Part shown: piece by piece, positions 1-17,400 of the stretch
Layout: each line of letters starts with the position of its first letter
Position numbering within the stretch: position 1 is the stretch's first letter
Assembly (NCBI GenBank): GCA_003117195.1
Contig: BDSI01000186.1
Location: 1-64,000, forward strand
From: Eudorina sp. 2006-703-Eu-15
Lineage: Eukaryota; Chlorophyta; Chlorophyceae; Chlamydomonadales; Volvocaceae
DNA: 64,000 nt
Reading direction: 5' to 3'
Notes under the pieces: model-generated
Seen by the model: only the letters and a program-made list of their open reading frames with translations
Databases searched by the model: none
What the model was told of the DNA's origin: nothing
Translations under genes and position numbers: made by a program

Positions 1-15
1 TGTGTGTGTGTGTGT

Positions 16-78
<63 letters not shown>
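1..78. repeat. TG/AC dinucleotide microsatellite, cut by the window edge
   Basis: Nearly pure TG repeat with small interruptions. It directly abuts the 3' end of the LINE copy that follows, so on the element's own strand it reads as an AC tail or AC target. Confidence 0.95.
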
Positions 79-5670
<5,592 letters not shown>

Positions 5671-8600
5671 TTAACTCGACGCAGCAGCAGCAGCAGCAGC
5701 CGCAGTCGCAGAGGCGGTCGCAGTGTCGGTGGCTGCAGCTGCCTTCGCCGCCGCCGTGGCGGGTTCCGGAGCTGGCTCCGCCGCCGTAACCGCCGAGACC
5801 ACCGAGCGTAGGGTCACCTGGAGGTGTACCAGGGAAATGGAGGGGCAAACGGGGGTTCCGGGCGGTATATAGGTATATAATTTGTATATATACATATATA
5901 TTGCACGACCGATGCAACAAACCTCAACAAGATTAAAGGCGTAAACCCGTAAGCCGACCTCGTGTGGGCGGATGTCCGACAGAAACGCAAAGCGGAACCC
6001 TAGCGACCCACCAGCCCAAAGCCCAAACAACCTCTGCCCCACCCCGACTGTCATTTACCAATTGGCAGCTAAGCTCCTACTAACCATCCGTACCTGATCC
6101 ACATGTACGGCATCGGAAGCCTCGCCGGCAAGGCCTGGGGCCGATTTGACCCCCGCCGCCGCCGCCGCCGCCGCCGGAGGCGGCGGCTGAATCACTGCCG
6201 TTGCCCCGGCGGCCACTTCACCCGCAGTCGCCGCATCACCGCCACCGTCGCTCGGATTCGCGACAGGAGCGTTGCCGCGGGTCTCGCATCCCCCGGTATG
6301 CAGCGCGCGGACGCCGCCGCCCTCCCCGGTGGCCGTGCTGCCCCCGCCGGCACACGCTCCGCCGGAGCCGCCCGCAATGCAGCCGCCGCTGCCGCACCTG
6401 CCGCCGCCGCCGCAGGCGCTGCTGCTCTCAATCGCCTGTTCGGAGCCCTCGCTGTCGCCGCACTGGTGGTGGTGGTGGTGTTGGGCGCCGCACGCGCGGC
6501 CGTCCAGGAGGGGTTCGAAGTTGCCGACGAGCATGAGGCCGTCGCTCTGCGGTGCGACCAACGCCAACCCAAGCAACCCAACCCAGCCCAGCCCAACCCA
6601 ATCCGTTAGCTTTAGCAATCAAGGTGCGTGAGTTCTCATCATGTGGGTGTGATAACCAGAGCGGCAAGATACGGCGCATAGGACGAGGAGCCGTACAGCA
6701 AGTTTTTCCCCAAGCGGTTGCGAACCCGCGCCTCGACAAAACATTCCTTGCAGTACGGAACCGCGTGTTGAAATGATCAGGATTGAGTGCTGATGTGGAC
6801 GCTTGAAATGATAATGAAACGTCCACGCACATCAGCACTGATGCCGCCCAAGCAAAGCCCCCCCCCCGCGCCCAAACGCCGCGCCTTTTGCGCTCCCGCC
6901 GCAGATTGCTCGTCCACCACTGCGGTACTGCCGTACCTTGGTCCGCTTCGCAACCGCCGCCAGGTCAATCATGATGACCTCGGGGTCGCTCGTCGGCGCT
7001 CCAAGTCGGTTGGCCTGACCCTCGGTGCTGATGCTGCCGTCCACAGAGGCGGCGCAGCCGGTGTCCTGTCGCTGGCTGGGCGCCGCCGACAGCACCACCG
7101 CGGACGTCGGCGTGTCGCCCTTCTCCGGGGTCGCCCTGGGGCTGAGCGGTCCACTGCCGCCCTGCGCGAAGGTCGCCTGCGAGGCCGTCTCGCAGTCTGC
7201 GCCCACTTCGAAGATGGCGGAGATGGCGCCGGAAGCGGCGGGCTTGGTGGGCAGGCCCGAATTGTACGGCACGCCCGCCATCACAATCAGATCGTGTACG
7301 GACTTGTTTCGCCGCTTGATCTGCGATCGGTTGGCGAGGTTGGCGGGTTCGTTAACTGCCGTTGGGTTGGCGGTTCGCTGGCTTGGATAGGACGTTGGAA
7401 CTGTGTGGGGTGTGCTGGATGAGGTCAAGTACGGCAGTATCTCGGTCAATACGGTACGACATCAATCCATGGTACAACATTACACAAGCGGGTGTAACAG
7501 CACATCGGCAAGCCGGAAAGACAGACAGTACTGGCCACGGAACTCATGGACGTACACCTAGAGGGCCGCTGCCACGGTACGACGCCCCCTGCCGTACCAA
7601 CCCTTCCCGGCGTGCCTTCCCCCTGCCCCTTCCCCCTACGACCCATACGGAAGAATGAGTGACGTCCAACCGTTCATCTACCACCCCATCCCCCGCCAAC
7701 CTCCCACCGCCACTCCCGCCCTGCCCTGCCTCCCCTGTCATATCCCCCCCCAAAGCCCAAATGTACACACACCACACAACCAAGTCGGGCGGGTCTCTTC
7801 TCTGAACACCACACAACCAGGTCGGGCGGGTCCCTTCTCTGAACACCACACAACCAGGTCGGGCGGGTCCCTTCTCTGAACACCACACAATCAGGTCGGG
7901 CGGGTCTCTTTTCTGAACACCACACAACCAGGTCGGGCGGGTCCCTTCTCTGAACACCACACAACCAGATCTGGCGGGTCTCTTCTCTGAACACCACACA
8001 TCCAGGTCGGGCGGGTCCCTTCTCTAAACACCACACGACCAGGCAAACTGCCTGGGGCCCTACGAACACACACGCACACCCTTAACACTCAAAACCCCAC
8101 CCACCTGCTCCTCCTTCGCATCCTCCATCACCTTGGCCAGACGGGCCTGGCGCTCCTCGAGATCCTGATCAGGCGACAGCGCAGGGTGGGGCAGGTTAGG
8201 GCAGGCCAGGCTAGGGTTGCGTAGGGTTGGTGTGAGGGCAAGTAGACATAGATGAGGGGAACCCAGAAGGGAGGCCGATATTCGTAGATTATATCAGTCA
8301 TTCAACAGTTGGTCAGTTGGTCAGTCAGTCAGACGGACAGACGGACAGAACACGAGACCTAGGTCGAGGCGGGGGCAGGAGGGCGCACAAGTACCCGCAC
8401 ACACACGCGCGTCCCTCGTCCATCATTCCGATTCCGGTATGGCCGTGGCTCGTTCCGGGCCGTACCACCCGCAGTCGTACGTACCCGCAGCGCTTCGTCC
8501 AGGTAAGGCGGCAGCTCCGCCTTGAACCAGTCGTGCTTCCGAATCTCCGGAATAGTGATTCGACGCCGCTCGTCCGTCTCCAACATCTGCGCCGAGGTTC

Positions 8601-11600
8601 GAACCCGGGTCGGCGGCGCGAGAAACGCCTTAGGTCGGTGGATCCGTGGAAGCCGGGCCCATCCAGGCCGCCACCCAACATACGGCAGCAGCTCTGCGAC
8701 GCCGTGCAGGCCGGCGCATCACGACATCGCACGGTGCAGCACAGTACGGTGCGTAGCTTCCGTCCAGGTGCGATGGCAACGGTCTGAATCCCGTGCTCGC
8801 TCCGGGATCTCGAGTCAAGAATCCCTTTCACCCCTTCCAACCCTTGTCCGTACGTACTTTCCCTGTCATTATACTTTCCCAATCTCCCAACACAAAGCGC
8901 TATTTTCACCACATCCCTTCCCCCCAAGACATCGAAAATGCCGTAGATGTTGCCCCCACGTACCCCTCCCCATTGTATCCCTCAAACCGCCCAACCCCAA
9001 CCTCCGACGAAGCGCACACACAGCGCCACACACACACACGCACCCGGCCCAGCAGGTCCTTGCACTCATCACTGAGCAGGGCGATATGGGGGGCGACCCG
9101 TGGGGAGGACTGCCAGTCGCCTATGCTGGCCTTGAGCTGCTCCGTTAGCACCTGAGATGTGGAGGGAGACGACGGTGGCATGTGGGGAAGGGGCAGGGCA
9201 TTGGGCGCATAGAGGGCTTGTTCGGGTTCTTTCGGGGTTTCTGTACAAGGTTCTGTAGCGTTTAAGGATTCATAGGGTTTCCATAGCGCGCGATTGGTGT
9301 GCTGGGGAGGGGCATCCTCGGCATTCGTAGACATACATGTTGAAGTAAGCTGCTGCTGGGGACGGAGAGGGGATCGGTTGCGCCGCGGACGCGATCGCGG
9401 ATGTCGTACTCTGTCGTGCAGTGCCTACCCTACCTCGTTATGCGCGCCCGAGCTGTTGGGGTCGGGGTGGCCCACGTGGTCGTACGGAAAGCGGCCGAGC
9501 AGCATCGCGAACAGCATCACCCCGCAGGCCCACACGTCGGCGGCAGTGGCGCTGTACAGCTTGCCTTCGCCCTTGGACTCGATCAGCTGAGAGGGCGCGG
9601 CGCGGATGGGGGAGCGGGGAGAGGGGATTCGAGAGGGGCGAGGGGTGGGGGTGAGGAGAAAGGTGCGAAGGATGTTGAAAGGCAGCCCAGGGGCCTTAAC
9701 ATATGTGTGTCCAGTGGGAAATTCGCAAAAACCATCCCATCTTGTGTGGGTACAAGTATGAAGTGGCGGGCGGGGTTGGAGGGGTTGGTAGACATATTCA
9801 AACTGTGCTGCTGCCACGTGCACCTAGTAGGCCGTGAAAATACTTACTGAAATCGCAAACACCGAGAAACGAAACAAACTGCCTACCGACAGTTCGGCCA
9901 CTCCTAACGACTAACGAAACCCCTTAACCCGACCCCCGCCCTATGCAGAGTGCGGCTGTCCGAAACACTGCTGATTTGAGATTGTACATTCTGTAAACGA
10001 TACGCTCCGACATATCCGAAATTGCGATCGTCTTCAGATAAACTGTGGTTGTCCATGAAATTTGTAGATATGATAAGAAGATAATGCTCGAAGTTGTAGA
10101 AGCTGTAGAACTGCTGTGACGACGAAGAGTTGGAGGGCCGTGCAAGACCGGACCAACCAGCCAAGAGCAAACGCGGCGACAGTCACGGTATCACTTGCAG
10201 GTTATCCTGGTAAGTTTAATGGCCACTGTTTCGGGCCGGCCGGACTTCTCGCAAGACACGGCCCAAGCAACCACACGAAGCAGCTGACACGCACGCAGGC
10301 TGCCACGCACCTGAGGGCTCATGTACACGGGTGTCCCGATGCGGGTGTGCATCATGCTGTTGTCGTCCCAGCCCTTGGCGAAGCCGAAGTCACACAGCTT
10401 CAGGGTGGGGGGCCGCCGTTGGGTGAGCACCACATTACACATCTTGAGGTCTGCGGCGGGGGAGGGGATAGGAGATGGGGAGATGGGGAGGGGAGACGGG
10501 CACGGCGAATGTAGGACATGGGTGGACAGGGAAAGGGAGGGCTGCGAGCGATTCAGTGTACGGTGTATGATGCAAATGCTTTCCCATATCTCTCTCCTCA
10601 TCGTCGCCTGTTCCGACGTGTCGAAACGCAAGCTCAGCCGTCCACCGACCGCCCGCCCGTACCTGGCACCCCCGTCCCCTCTGCCGTACATACCTCGGTG
10701 CGCCACGTGGCACGCGTGCAGGTACTCCACCGCGGATATCAGTTGCTGCCGGCCATGCACACGGGAGACAGGGAGGGGAGGTAGCAGAAGTCAGGAGGTG
10801 AGGCAAAGGGGCCAAGAAGGTAGGCAGACGGGGGGGATGTGCGCGCAGCAGTGAAGCGGACGGCCCGAAGGAGGGGCATGGTAAGAAACACCGTCCTCAC
10901 GCAAGACCACAACAACACAACAAGCCGTTGGATGGTGTTGTCAGCCCTCCTGGTCGGTCCTGAGCCAACGGCACCGCTTACGACTGCCATTGCTACTGCT
11001 ACGGCTGCACTTCCGAACAGGGGATTGGGATAGGCGAGGGGGTCGGGATAGGCGAGGGGGTTGGGATAGGCGACAGAGACGACGGGAAAGCCTCCGGGGG
11101 CAGAGGGGCGAGCCCCCCCAGCCACCCCCCCCAACGAGTGCGTCCAACGTCACAGACGCGAATAGACGGGCGGTCCGGGAAGAACAGCTACCCACCAAGC
11201 CTGCCCCAGCTGCCTCTCCCCAACTTCTCCTTGCTGTCAATCAACGGCAGACAACAGCATCAAAAAACCCCGCCGACCCGCCCGCTCCTCTCCCCCCTCC
11301 TCCTTCCCTGATCCGCCCATTCCCTGCCCAGCCCGCCCAGCCCCACACGCCCGCGCCCGCCACGGCTATAGCGCTGGCTCACCCGAAAGAAGTAGCGCCC
11401 CTCGTCCTCCGTGAGGTGAAGCCCGCCCCGCTCCCCCTTGTTGGCACCTCGCTTGGTGACGTACTGGGTCAGGGTGCCCCCGTCCACATATTCCATGACC
11501 TGAGCAGGGACGGAGGGCCGGGGGCGGCAACAAGCAAGGGGGCCAAATCAGGAAACACAACGAACCAGCGGCAAGTTGGGCTTTGGCAAGCAACGGGAGG

Positions 11601-13599
11601 GAGGTAGAAAACGACCAAGGCTGAAAAATAAATACAGACGGCGGCGGAGGGAAAGCGGTGGAATACGAATGAGGGTGCGGTGTGGAACTCGCTCGCGAGA
11701 CAGTCCGCATGTTGAGCTTCATCCGTCCGCCATCAGCCCCCTTGGTCGCCGGGTTGCCCCCTGGGGGTGAATGAATGAATGAACGTTACAGCGGACCCCG
11801 AAAAGGGATCACCGGTGTATACCAGGGCAAGCCCCAGCAGGCCCCACCGCCAAGGCGGCAAGACACCTGTGTCGGAACGGTTCTCGTTATGGAGCCCCCC
11901 GTCCCCTGACACCTTCGTCCCACCAGCCACCACTGCCGGTCAAACCCTCCTCTTAGCCAGCTAGATGTGTGTGCGGTGTCGACGGTGTGCAGATCGATAT
12001 CTCCAAAAGTGGAGCCATGAGAAGCCCGTGATTCTACCCCCCCACACACACACACACCCTCTCTCCCCCTGGACCTAACCTCTCCCCTCCTCTCCCCCCC
12101 TGGACCTCACCAGTCCCAGATGCGACTTGCTCAGCAGCGCCGACTCCACCCGCACCAACCCGAGATGCCCCTCAGACAGCCAGGCTTGGAGCTGCCGGGC
12201 GGTGGGGAGGGGACGACGCGGGTGATGTACAGCGCATTGGCACACACATGCAAACCGGGAGGCGGAGCCCGGCGGGGCCAGGAGGAGCCGCGGTGACGTC
12301 GCAGTGACGTAGGATGGGGTCTTGCAGGCCGATGGGTTGCGCTGGACTGCCGACGAAATATGAGCAGGTGAAAGCGTCGCTGTTTCGGTGGTACACAATC
12401 CAAAACGAAACCCTCTCCTGACAGATGCGTCAGGTCACCCAAACCCAACGGTAAAGTATCTGTTCTTTTCGGGTTGGGTCGGGTCCGCACTTGGCGTGCT
12501 GTCGCACGGCGGCAGCGCGCCCGTGCGACGGAGCTGCCGCCGCGCGCCCGCGCGCAGTCTCTATCCTTCCACTGCTATGCAGGTACCTCGCCACGTAAGC
12601 ATTCTGAATATTTCCGGGTGTGCCCGGGTTCGTTGTCGTGTTTCTTTCTTTGTTTAATTTGACTCAAGCCCACCCCACCGGGCCCCACTGGTCCAATGTC
12701 TACCAATTTCCTATACCGCACCGGGCCCCACCCCACCCCACCCCACCCACCTGGATCTCCTGGCTGACCATGGGGACCAGCACCTTGGTCAGCGGTCTAT
12801 GGGGGATTGGTTTGAGCAACCAAGCACACGGGAAAAGAGGGCGGCGGGTGAAAGTGCTGTAGGAGGGCTGAGAGCTGGTCATAAGAACCGGGTAGGCGAG
12901 GATGACTCGGGACGAGGGGTCGGGGAAGAGAAGTTTGGGTTCGCACACTGCTGCCTCACGAGCCAAGGATATCTCTGGAGAGGAGCAGGGCGATCAGATG
13001 GCGGCGGTGGTGGTTGGGCGGTGCTGGCGATGGTAAGGTGGCGACGATAGTGCGGGTTAGGTGGTGGTGGTTGGGTGCTGGTAGGGGTCGTGAATAAATG
13101 ATGCTGGTACTAGGACATACGCTTCAGGGTAATGGTGCAGTCTATCATCCTGGTAGGCCGTATTTCAACGCCTCCCTGCAAGCCTTAAGCCCCACCTAGC
13201 CTACCGGACAACGGACGTCGTCTCCCGCACCCGCGACGAGGCAGGGCGGCCGCTGCGACGGCGGCGCCTCCGTACACAATGTGCCGAACCGCACCATCCG
13301 ACACGAAAGACTCACCGGGGTATGAATTTGACAGCGACCCGACGGTGGGTCTTCAGGTCCTGACACATCCACGTCTGGCCGGTGCCTCCTTCGCCCAGCA
13401 TGTCCATGACGCGGTATATTGAGCTGATCCCGAAATCCGGGGGCGGCGCGTTGGCGGTACTGCAGCGGCGCTCCACCATGGACCGGCCGCTGTGGGGCGC
13501 AAAGCCGGTTCTGGAACGCTTCCGTTTTGGGGTGGGGTCCCGGCGGGAACCGCCATCGGAACGGTCGTCCTCCGCGACGCAGGTGAGACAGGCTCCCAT
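5671..13599 (-). CDS. SnRK2-like serine/threonine protein kinase, 13 coding exons, about 727 aa
   Basis: Exons (minus strand, 5' to 3'): 13599-13316, 12796-12751, 12191-12111, 11499-11383, 10745-10694, 10450-10311, 9586-9434, 9151-9044, 8586-8485, 8164-8105, 7377-6937, 6546-6094, 5817-5671. Phases agree across every junction. The N-terminus MGACLTC suggests N-myristoylation plus palmitoylation, hence membrane attachment. The kinase domain spans about residues 62-350: glycine loop LGEGGTGQ (68), catalytic lysine in VAVK (91), HRDLKMCN, DFGFAK and ADVWACG. The layout resembles SnRK2/SNF1-related kinases, which in algae act in nutrient and stress signalling (sulfur control, for example). The APE motif reads SPQ, which is unusual. 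Beyond residue 380 there is a long Gly/Ala/His-rich tail ending in an Ala run. The kinase core is sure; the exon joining 8105 to 7377 and the tail are less certain. The substrate is unknown. Confidence 0.82.
7771..8042. repeat. 37-bp minisatellite, about 7 copies
   Basis: Direct tandem units that begin ACCACACAACCAGGTCGGGC and run through GGGTCCCTTCTCTGAAC, with point differences. They lie wholly inside the kinase intron between exons 8164-8105 and 7377-6937. The unit is not a multiple of three, so it is not coding. Confidence 0.95.
11767..11869 (-). mobile_element. SINE-like element copy
   Basis: On the minus strand it ends in GGGGTCCGCTGTAAC followed by GTTCATTCATTCATTCA. The body (GGCTTGCCCTGGTATACACC and neighbours) is shared with 27736-27840 and 46551-46652. 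It lies in a kinase intron, in the same orientation as that gene. Confidence 0.7.
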
Positions 13600-14468
13600 A
13601 CTTGTTTAGATAGATACAAACGTCTGATACGGAATGGCAGTCGGTGCGCTGCGTCGAAACAGCTGCCGAGTTGTGCCCAGTTGTGCCGAGTTTGCCCAGT
13701 CGATTTCGGCGTCGCCAGCTGGCCGAAAACAACAACACGCGCCTCAAGCCAAAATAAGCCGCGATCTTAAATCATAATACTAAGTTCACTTGCCGGTCGC
13801 AGAATTCTTTCGGTGCACCTGCAGTCGATGGGCCCCATGTTGATACGTCAAGAGCTTTCAATGGAGCAACTCTACAAATAGACCGCGTTGCACTGTAAAT
13901 AATAGGCAATACTGTCAGCGAAAGTCTTTCCTACCTGCGAAGGACCTCTTGCTCGTCCGGCAGCGTAAGGGCAAAGATCCTTTGGGTCAGCTTCCAGTAG
14001 CGTTTTGGTCCAAAATTAAAAGGACCCAGGATGTGCGAACCGAAATTAACAGCAGATAACCTGTTGGCCGGCTAGTTCCAAAAGTCCTTATGCCCTTGCA
14101 TTATGCACCCCAAAGTTAAATATCTGAGCGGCGCCGCTGCGTTTCCGAAAAGTGAATATCATCCTCAACCAAATCATGTTGTTCAAAGTGGGCGTTCAGT
14201 CACAAATGACACTCTTACCGTGTACTATTCAGTGCCGTACCCAGCAAGGACCAAAAACCGGATATCCGTGTTTAGGCCTTCCAATTGCGGAGAGTTGACA
14301 ACAATTTTATTACCTGCGGACCAATTGATAGAGCATAGCAGGTCTTGCCTGCAGGAACGGCTCCATATGCAGGGGCTACAGCGTCTAGCGGCATCCATAT
14401 GCAGGGGCCCTGGCCCCTGCAGCAGTGTATCGACCTCCTGTACATTCTATGATGCGCACAGTTTGTTG
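13600..14468. promoter_or_regulatory. Divergent intergenic region between the kinase and the HMG-CoA lyase
   Basis: The kinase reads leftwards and the lyase rightwards from this roughly 870-bp stretch, so it must hold both 5' UTRs and promoters. I see no clear TATA box. A 22-nt near-perfect palindrome (arms TGCAGGGGCC) lies at 14400-14421, 48 nt before the chosen lyase start. Confidence 0.5.
14400..14421. repeat. 22-nt inverted repeat before the lyase start
   Basis: Ten-base arms TGCAGGGGCC and its reverse complement flank a 2-nt centre. In the RNA this would form a GC-rich hairpin in the 5' UTR or leader of the HMG-CoA lyase transcript. Confidence 0.6.
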
Positions 14469-17400
14469 ATGCCAGCGGTTCGGGCCCTACTACACTCCCA
14501 TGCTGCCCCGGGCCGACATGACCTGCCGGATCGGGTGTCAATTTACGAGGTTGGGCCGCGAGACGGCCTACAGAATGAGAAGAAGGTGCGGTCTGCCACG
14601 CTCAAACGGGCGGCAAGATAGGGTTATCCTGCGGGTACGTGCTAGTGAGAAATTTCGAATGCGCTGCATCTCGTCAGTCTAATGCGTTGGCATCCCGCGT
14701 AATGCTTAGACATGCCTCCCTACTTTGTGCGCGGCGTGCGCGGCATGCCCCTTGGGTGCGCCTGTACGGCAAACGAGGCAGCGCTCTTGCAGGTCCCCCT
14801 TGTAACGATGCTTCCTAAATGTTGGGCTGCGACCCCGCACGGCAAGTTTACACGGCGTCTTTTCAGTGTTGGGCGTTCAGCATCACCTGCCGCCAACTCA
14901 AAGTGGTAACCTTGCACCACTTGCAGCCTACGACCGCGTACTTCGGCCGCATGCGTTTCGAATTTTGAACGCCGCCTCTGTCAGCCACCGCCAGCGGACC
15001 CCCCCCCCCTCAGGTCCGTCCGGACCGGCCTTCGCCTCTGCATCACCGACCCAAAAACCCCACACAGCCGGAATCCAGCTATACTCACATTCGCCTCAAT
15101 TGACCCTTCGAGATGCGCCCGAGCTGCCTTGTTCCGAGGGAAGGGGTAAACCGTGAACGTACGTCCGCGCAGCTCTGAGACCGGATCACCTGTACCTACA
15201 AGCATGCAGGGTTTAACTTGGGTTAAGGCCAAAACGTCCACACACACCCATCCCGGCGGCAAGGACTAAGCAGCAATCGTGGTCGGTATCAACCAGGGAT
15301 GGATGGCTGCACTCACCTGTTGCCCAAATTAGGCGATGCCAGTCTAGGTAAGGCCCCAATCCAAGGCTTGCAGGCCCAACTAAGGCTCTCTGCATGGTTA
15401 GGTAGGTAGGTGGGTAGTAGGGAGGGAGGTAAGAAGGTAGGGAGGGGGGGTTAGCCCAAACGAGCCCAGTGCCCACCACATCACCGCCCACCTACCCGAC
15501 CGTACCGCCCACCTACCCGACCTCCGTTACCGTATGTCCCACCCCACTGAGCGCCTCGCAAGACCTCCATGTTCCCCTCCTGTGCACACCCCTCTCCGGG
15601 TCCCTCAGAACATTCCCACGGACGTCAAGGTGACTTTCATTGACATGCTGACAGACGCGGGATTCAAGGTACGGCGTGCTTTGTACGATATGTACGGCAT
15701 GACGATCGGAGCAGATCTGAACCAGCGTGTTGACCCCTGTCATCACGGCCCCGTGCCTGTCGCCAGCGTTGCCGAATCCTTGTTTCGTGCCCTGTGTGTA
15801 CTGCCGTACCTTGCCGTACCTATACCCCGAGCTCAGAAGATCGAGGCCACCAGCTACGTGTCACCCAAATGGGTGCCGCAGCTGGGAGACGCCAAGGAGG
15901 TGATGGCGAGAATTCGGCAAGCGCCGGGAGTGTCGTACCCCGTACTCGTCCCCAACATGCAGGTGCGGCGGCCGGGGTTGATGTGTGTGTATGTGTGAGG
16001 GGGGCTGCGCCCCGAGTGCGATCACGAGCACGCCGGTGCGGCGGGTTTCGTTCTCCCCGCGGGACACGCGAACAGATGGGTGCGCCGGCAGGTCATTCCG
16101 TGATGTGATGCGCCCCTCCGCAATCGCGCCACTGGAACGGAGCGCTTCGGCGGTCTACCCGATGGGCCAATGAGGGCAGCTGCCCCGGCCAGCGTCCGAC
16201 CCGGCTCAGAGATATACACACCAACAGATGCGTTGCACGCGGGCGCGGGCCGGGCGGGCTCGTTACGACGCGAAGAGACACACGTGGGTGTGCGCGCTCA
16301 GCTGCGGCGGAGGTTGGAAACACTGTGGCCGGGACGGCCAGCGGACAGGCCGCATTCGCGGCGGGACTGCGGTTCTCCGGGCAGGGGGTTGCGGGCCGCT
16401 CGGGATCTCGCTCCTACCCTACCGCACGGGGAAATTCACCGAAATGGTCCCTGACGAGGGATGCGGAGTGGTGGGTTGGAGACACACGCGCGGCTCGGCT
16501 CGCCTGTTCGCACACCCGCGTTTCTGGGTCTGGGGTGGGGTTCCTCTCGCGAGACGCGCTCGGAACGTGTGCACGCACAGGGCTTGGCGGGCGCGCTGGC
16601 CTCGGGCTGCGGCGAGGTGGCCGTGTTCGCCGCCGCCAGCGAGACGTTCAGCAAACGGAACATCAACTGCTCCGTACAGGAGAGCCTCAAGTGGGTGCCC
16701 GTCGGGGTGGGCTGCATCGAGGGCGTCTCTGTTGTACGGCAGTGACGAAATACACGTCTTAGGGGGGGAGAGGGGAGAGAAAAAGCGGGGAGAGGGAGAG
16801 GGCGCGCAGCAGCGCAGGTTATACGGCGAGCCACGTGGCAGCAGTCGACCGGGTGTCCTCTCCACGCGTCCCCTGTCGCGGTTCCTGTCCGTGGGCGCTG
16901 TGTTACGGTAGTTGGGCGGACAGGTCAGCCGTGCGCGACATGCGAGCGGCAGAGGGGGCTCTGGGTGACCTGCCTTGGCGGAAGGGTTAACCGGAAGAGT
17001 TACATGCCTTGGGGGGGAGAAGGGTGGCCGCTGCGACGACCGCAGAGGGTAGGTACTTCCCGTGCGTGCGCTGATGGCGGTACTGCCGTACGTAATTAAC
17101 ATCATAATACCTGCCGTCGTATTTTTCGCTCTTGCAGGCGCTTCGAGAAGGTGGCCAAGGACGCGCTGGCGGCGGGCGTGCGAGTGCGCGGGTGGGTGTG
17201 TGGGTGGGTGTGCCGGCAGCAGCTGGCGGGGCGGGTGGCAGGACGGGGGTGGGGACATTGGTGGGCGGCAGGGAACCCCGCCCCAACTCTGAAAGCAGAG
17301 TTATCACCGGCCTGTCTTAAGGAGCACCCAAATGCAGACCAGCAGCCAGCGCAGGAGACATGGCCGGGTGACAGGGTTGGGTAGATGAGGGTGAGGGTGA

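Noticed and set aside
7771..8042. CRISPR array
   Set aside because: Direct 37-bp units without unique spacers, in a eukaryotic intron; an ordinary minisatellite.
8581..8625. GGTTCGAACCC, a tRNA T-loop-like motif
   Set aside because: It lies in an intron and the edge of a kinase exon; no matching acceptor, D-arm or anticodon arm can be formed around it.
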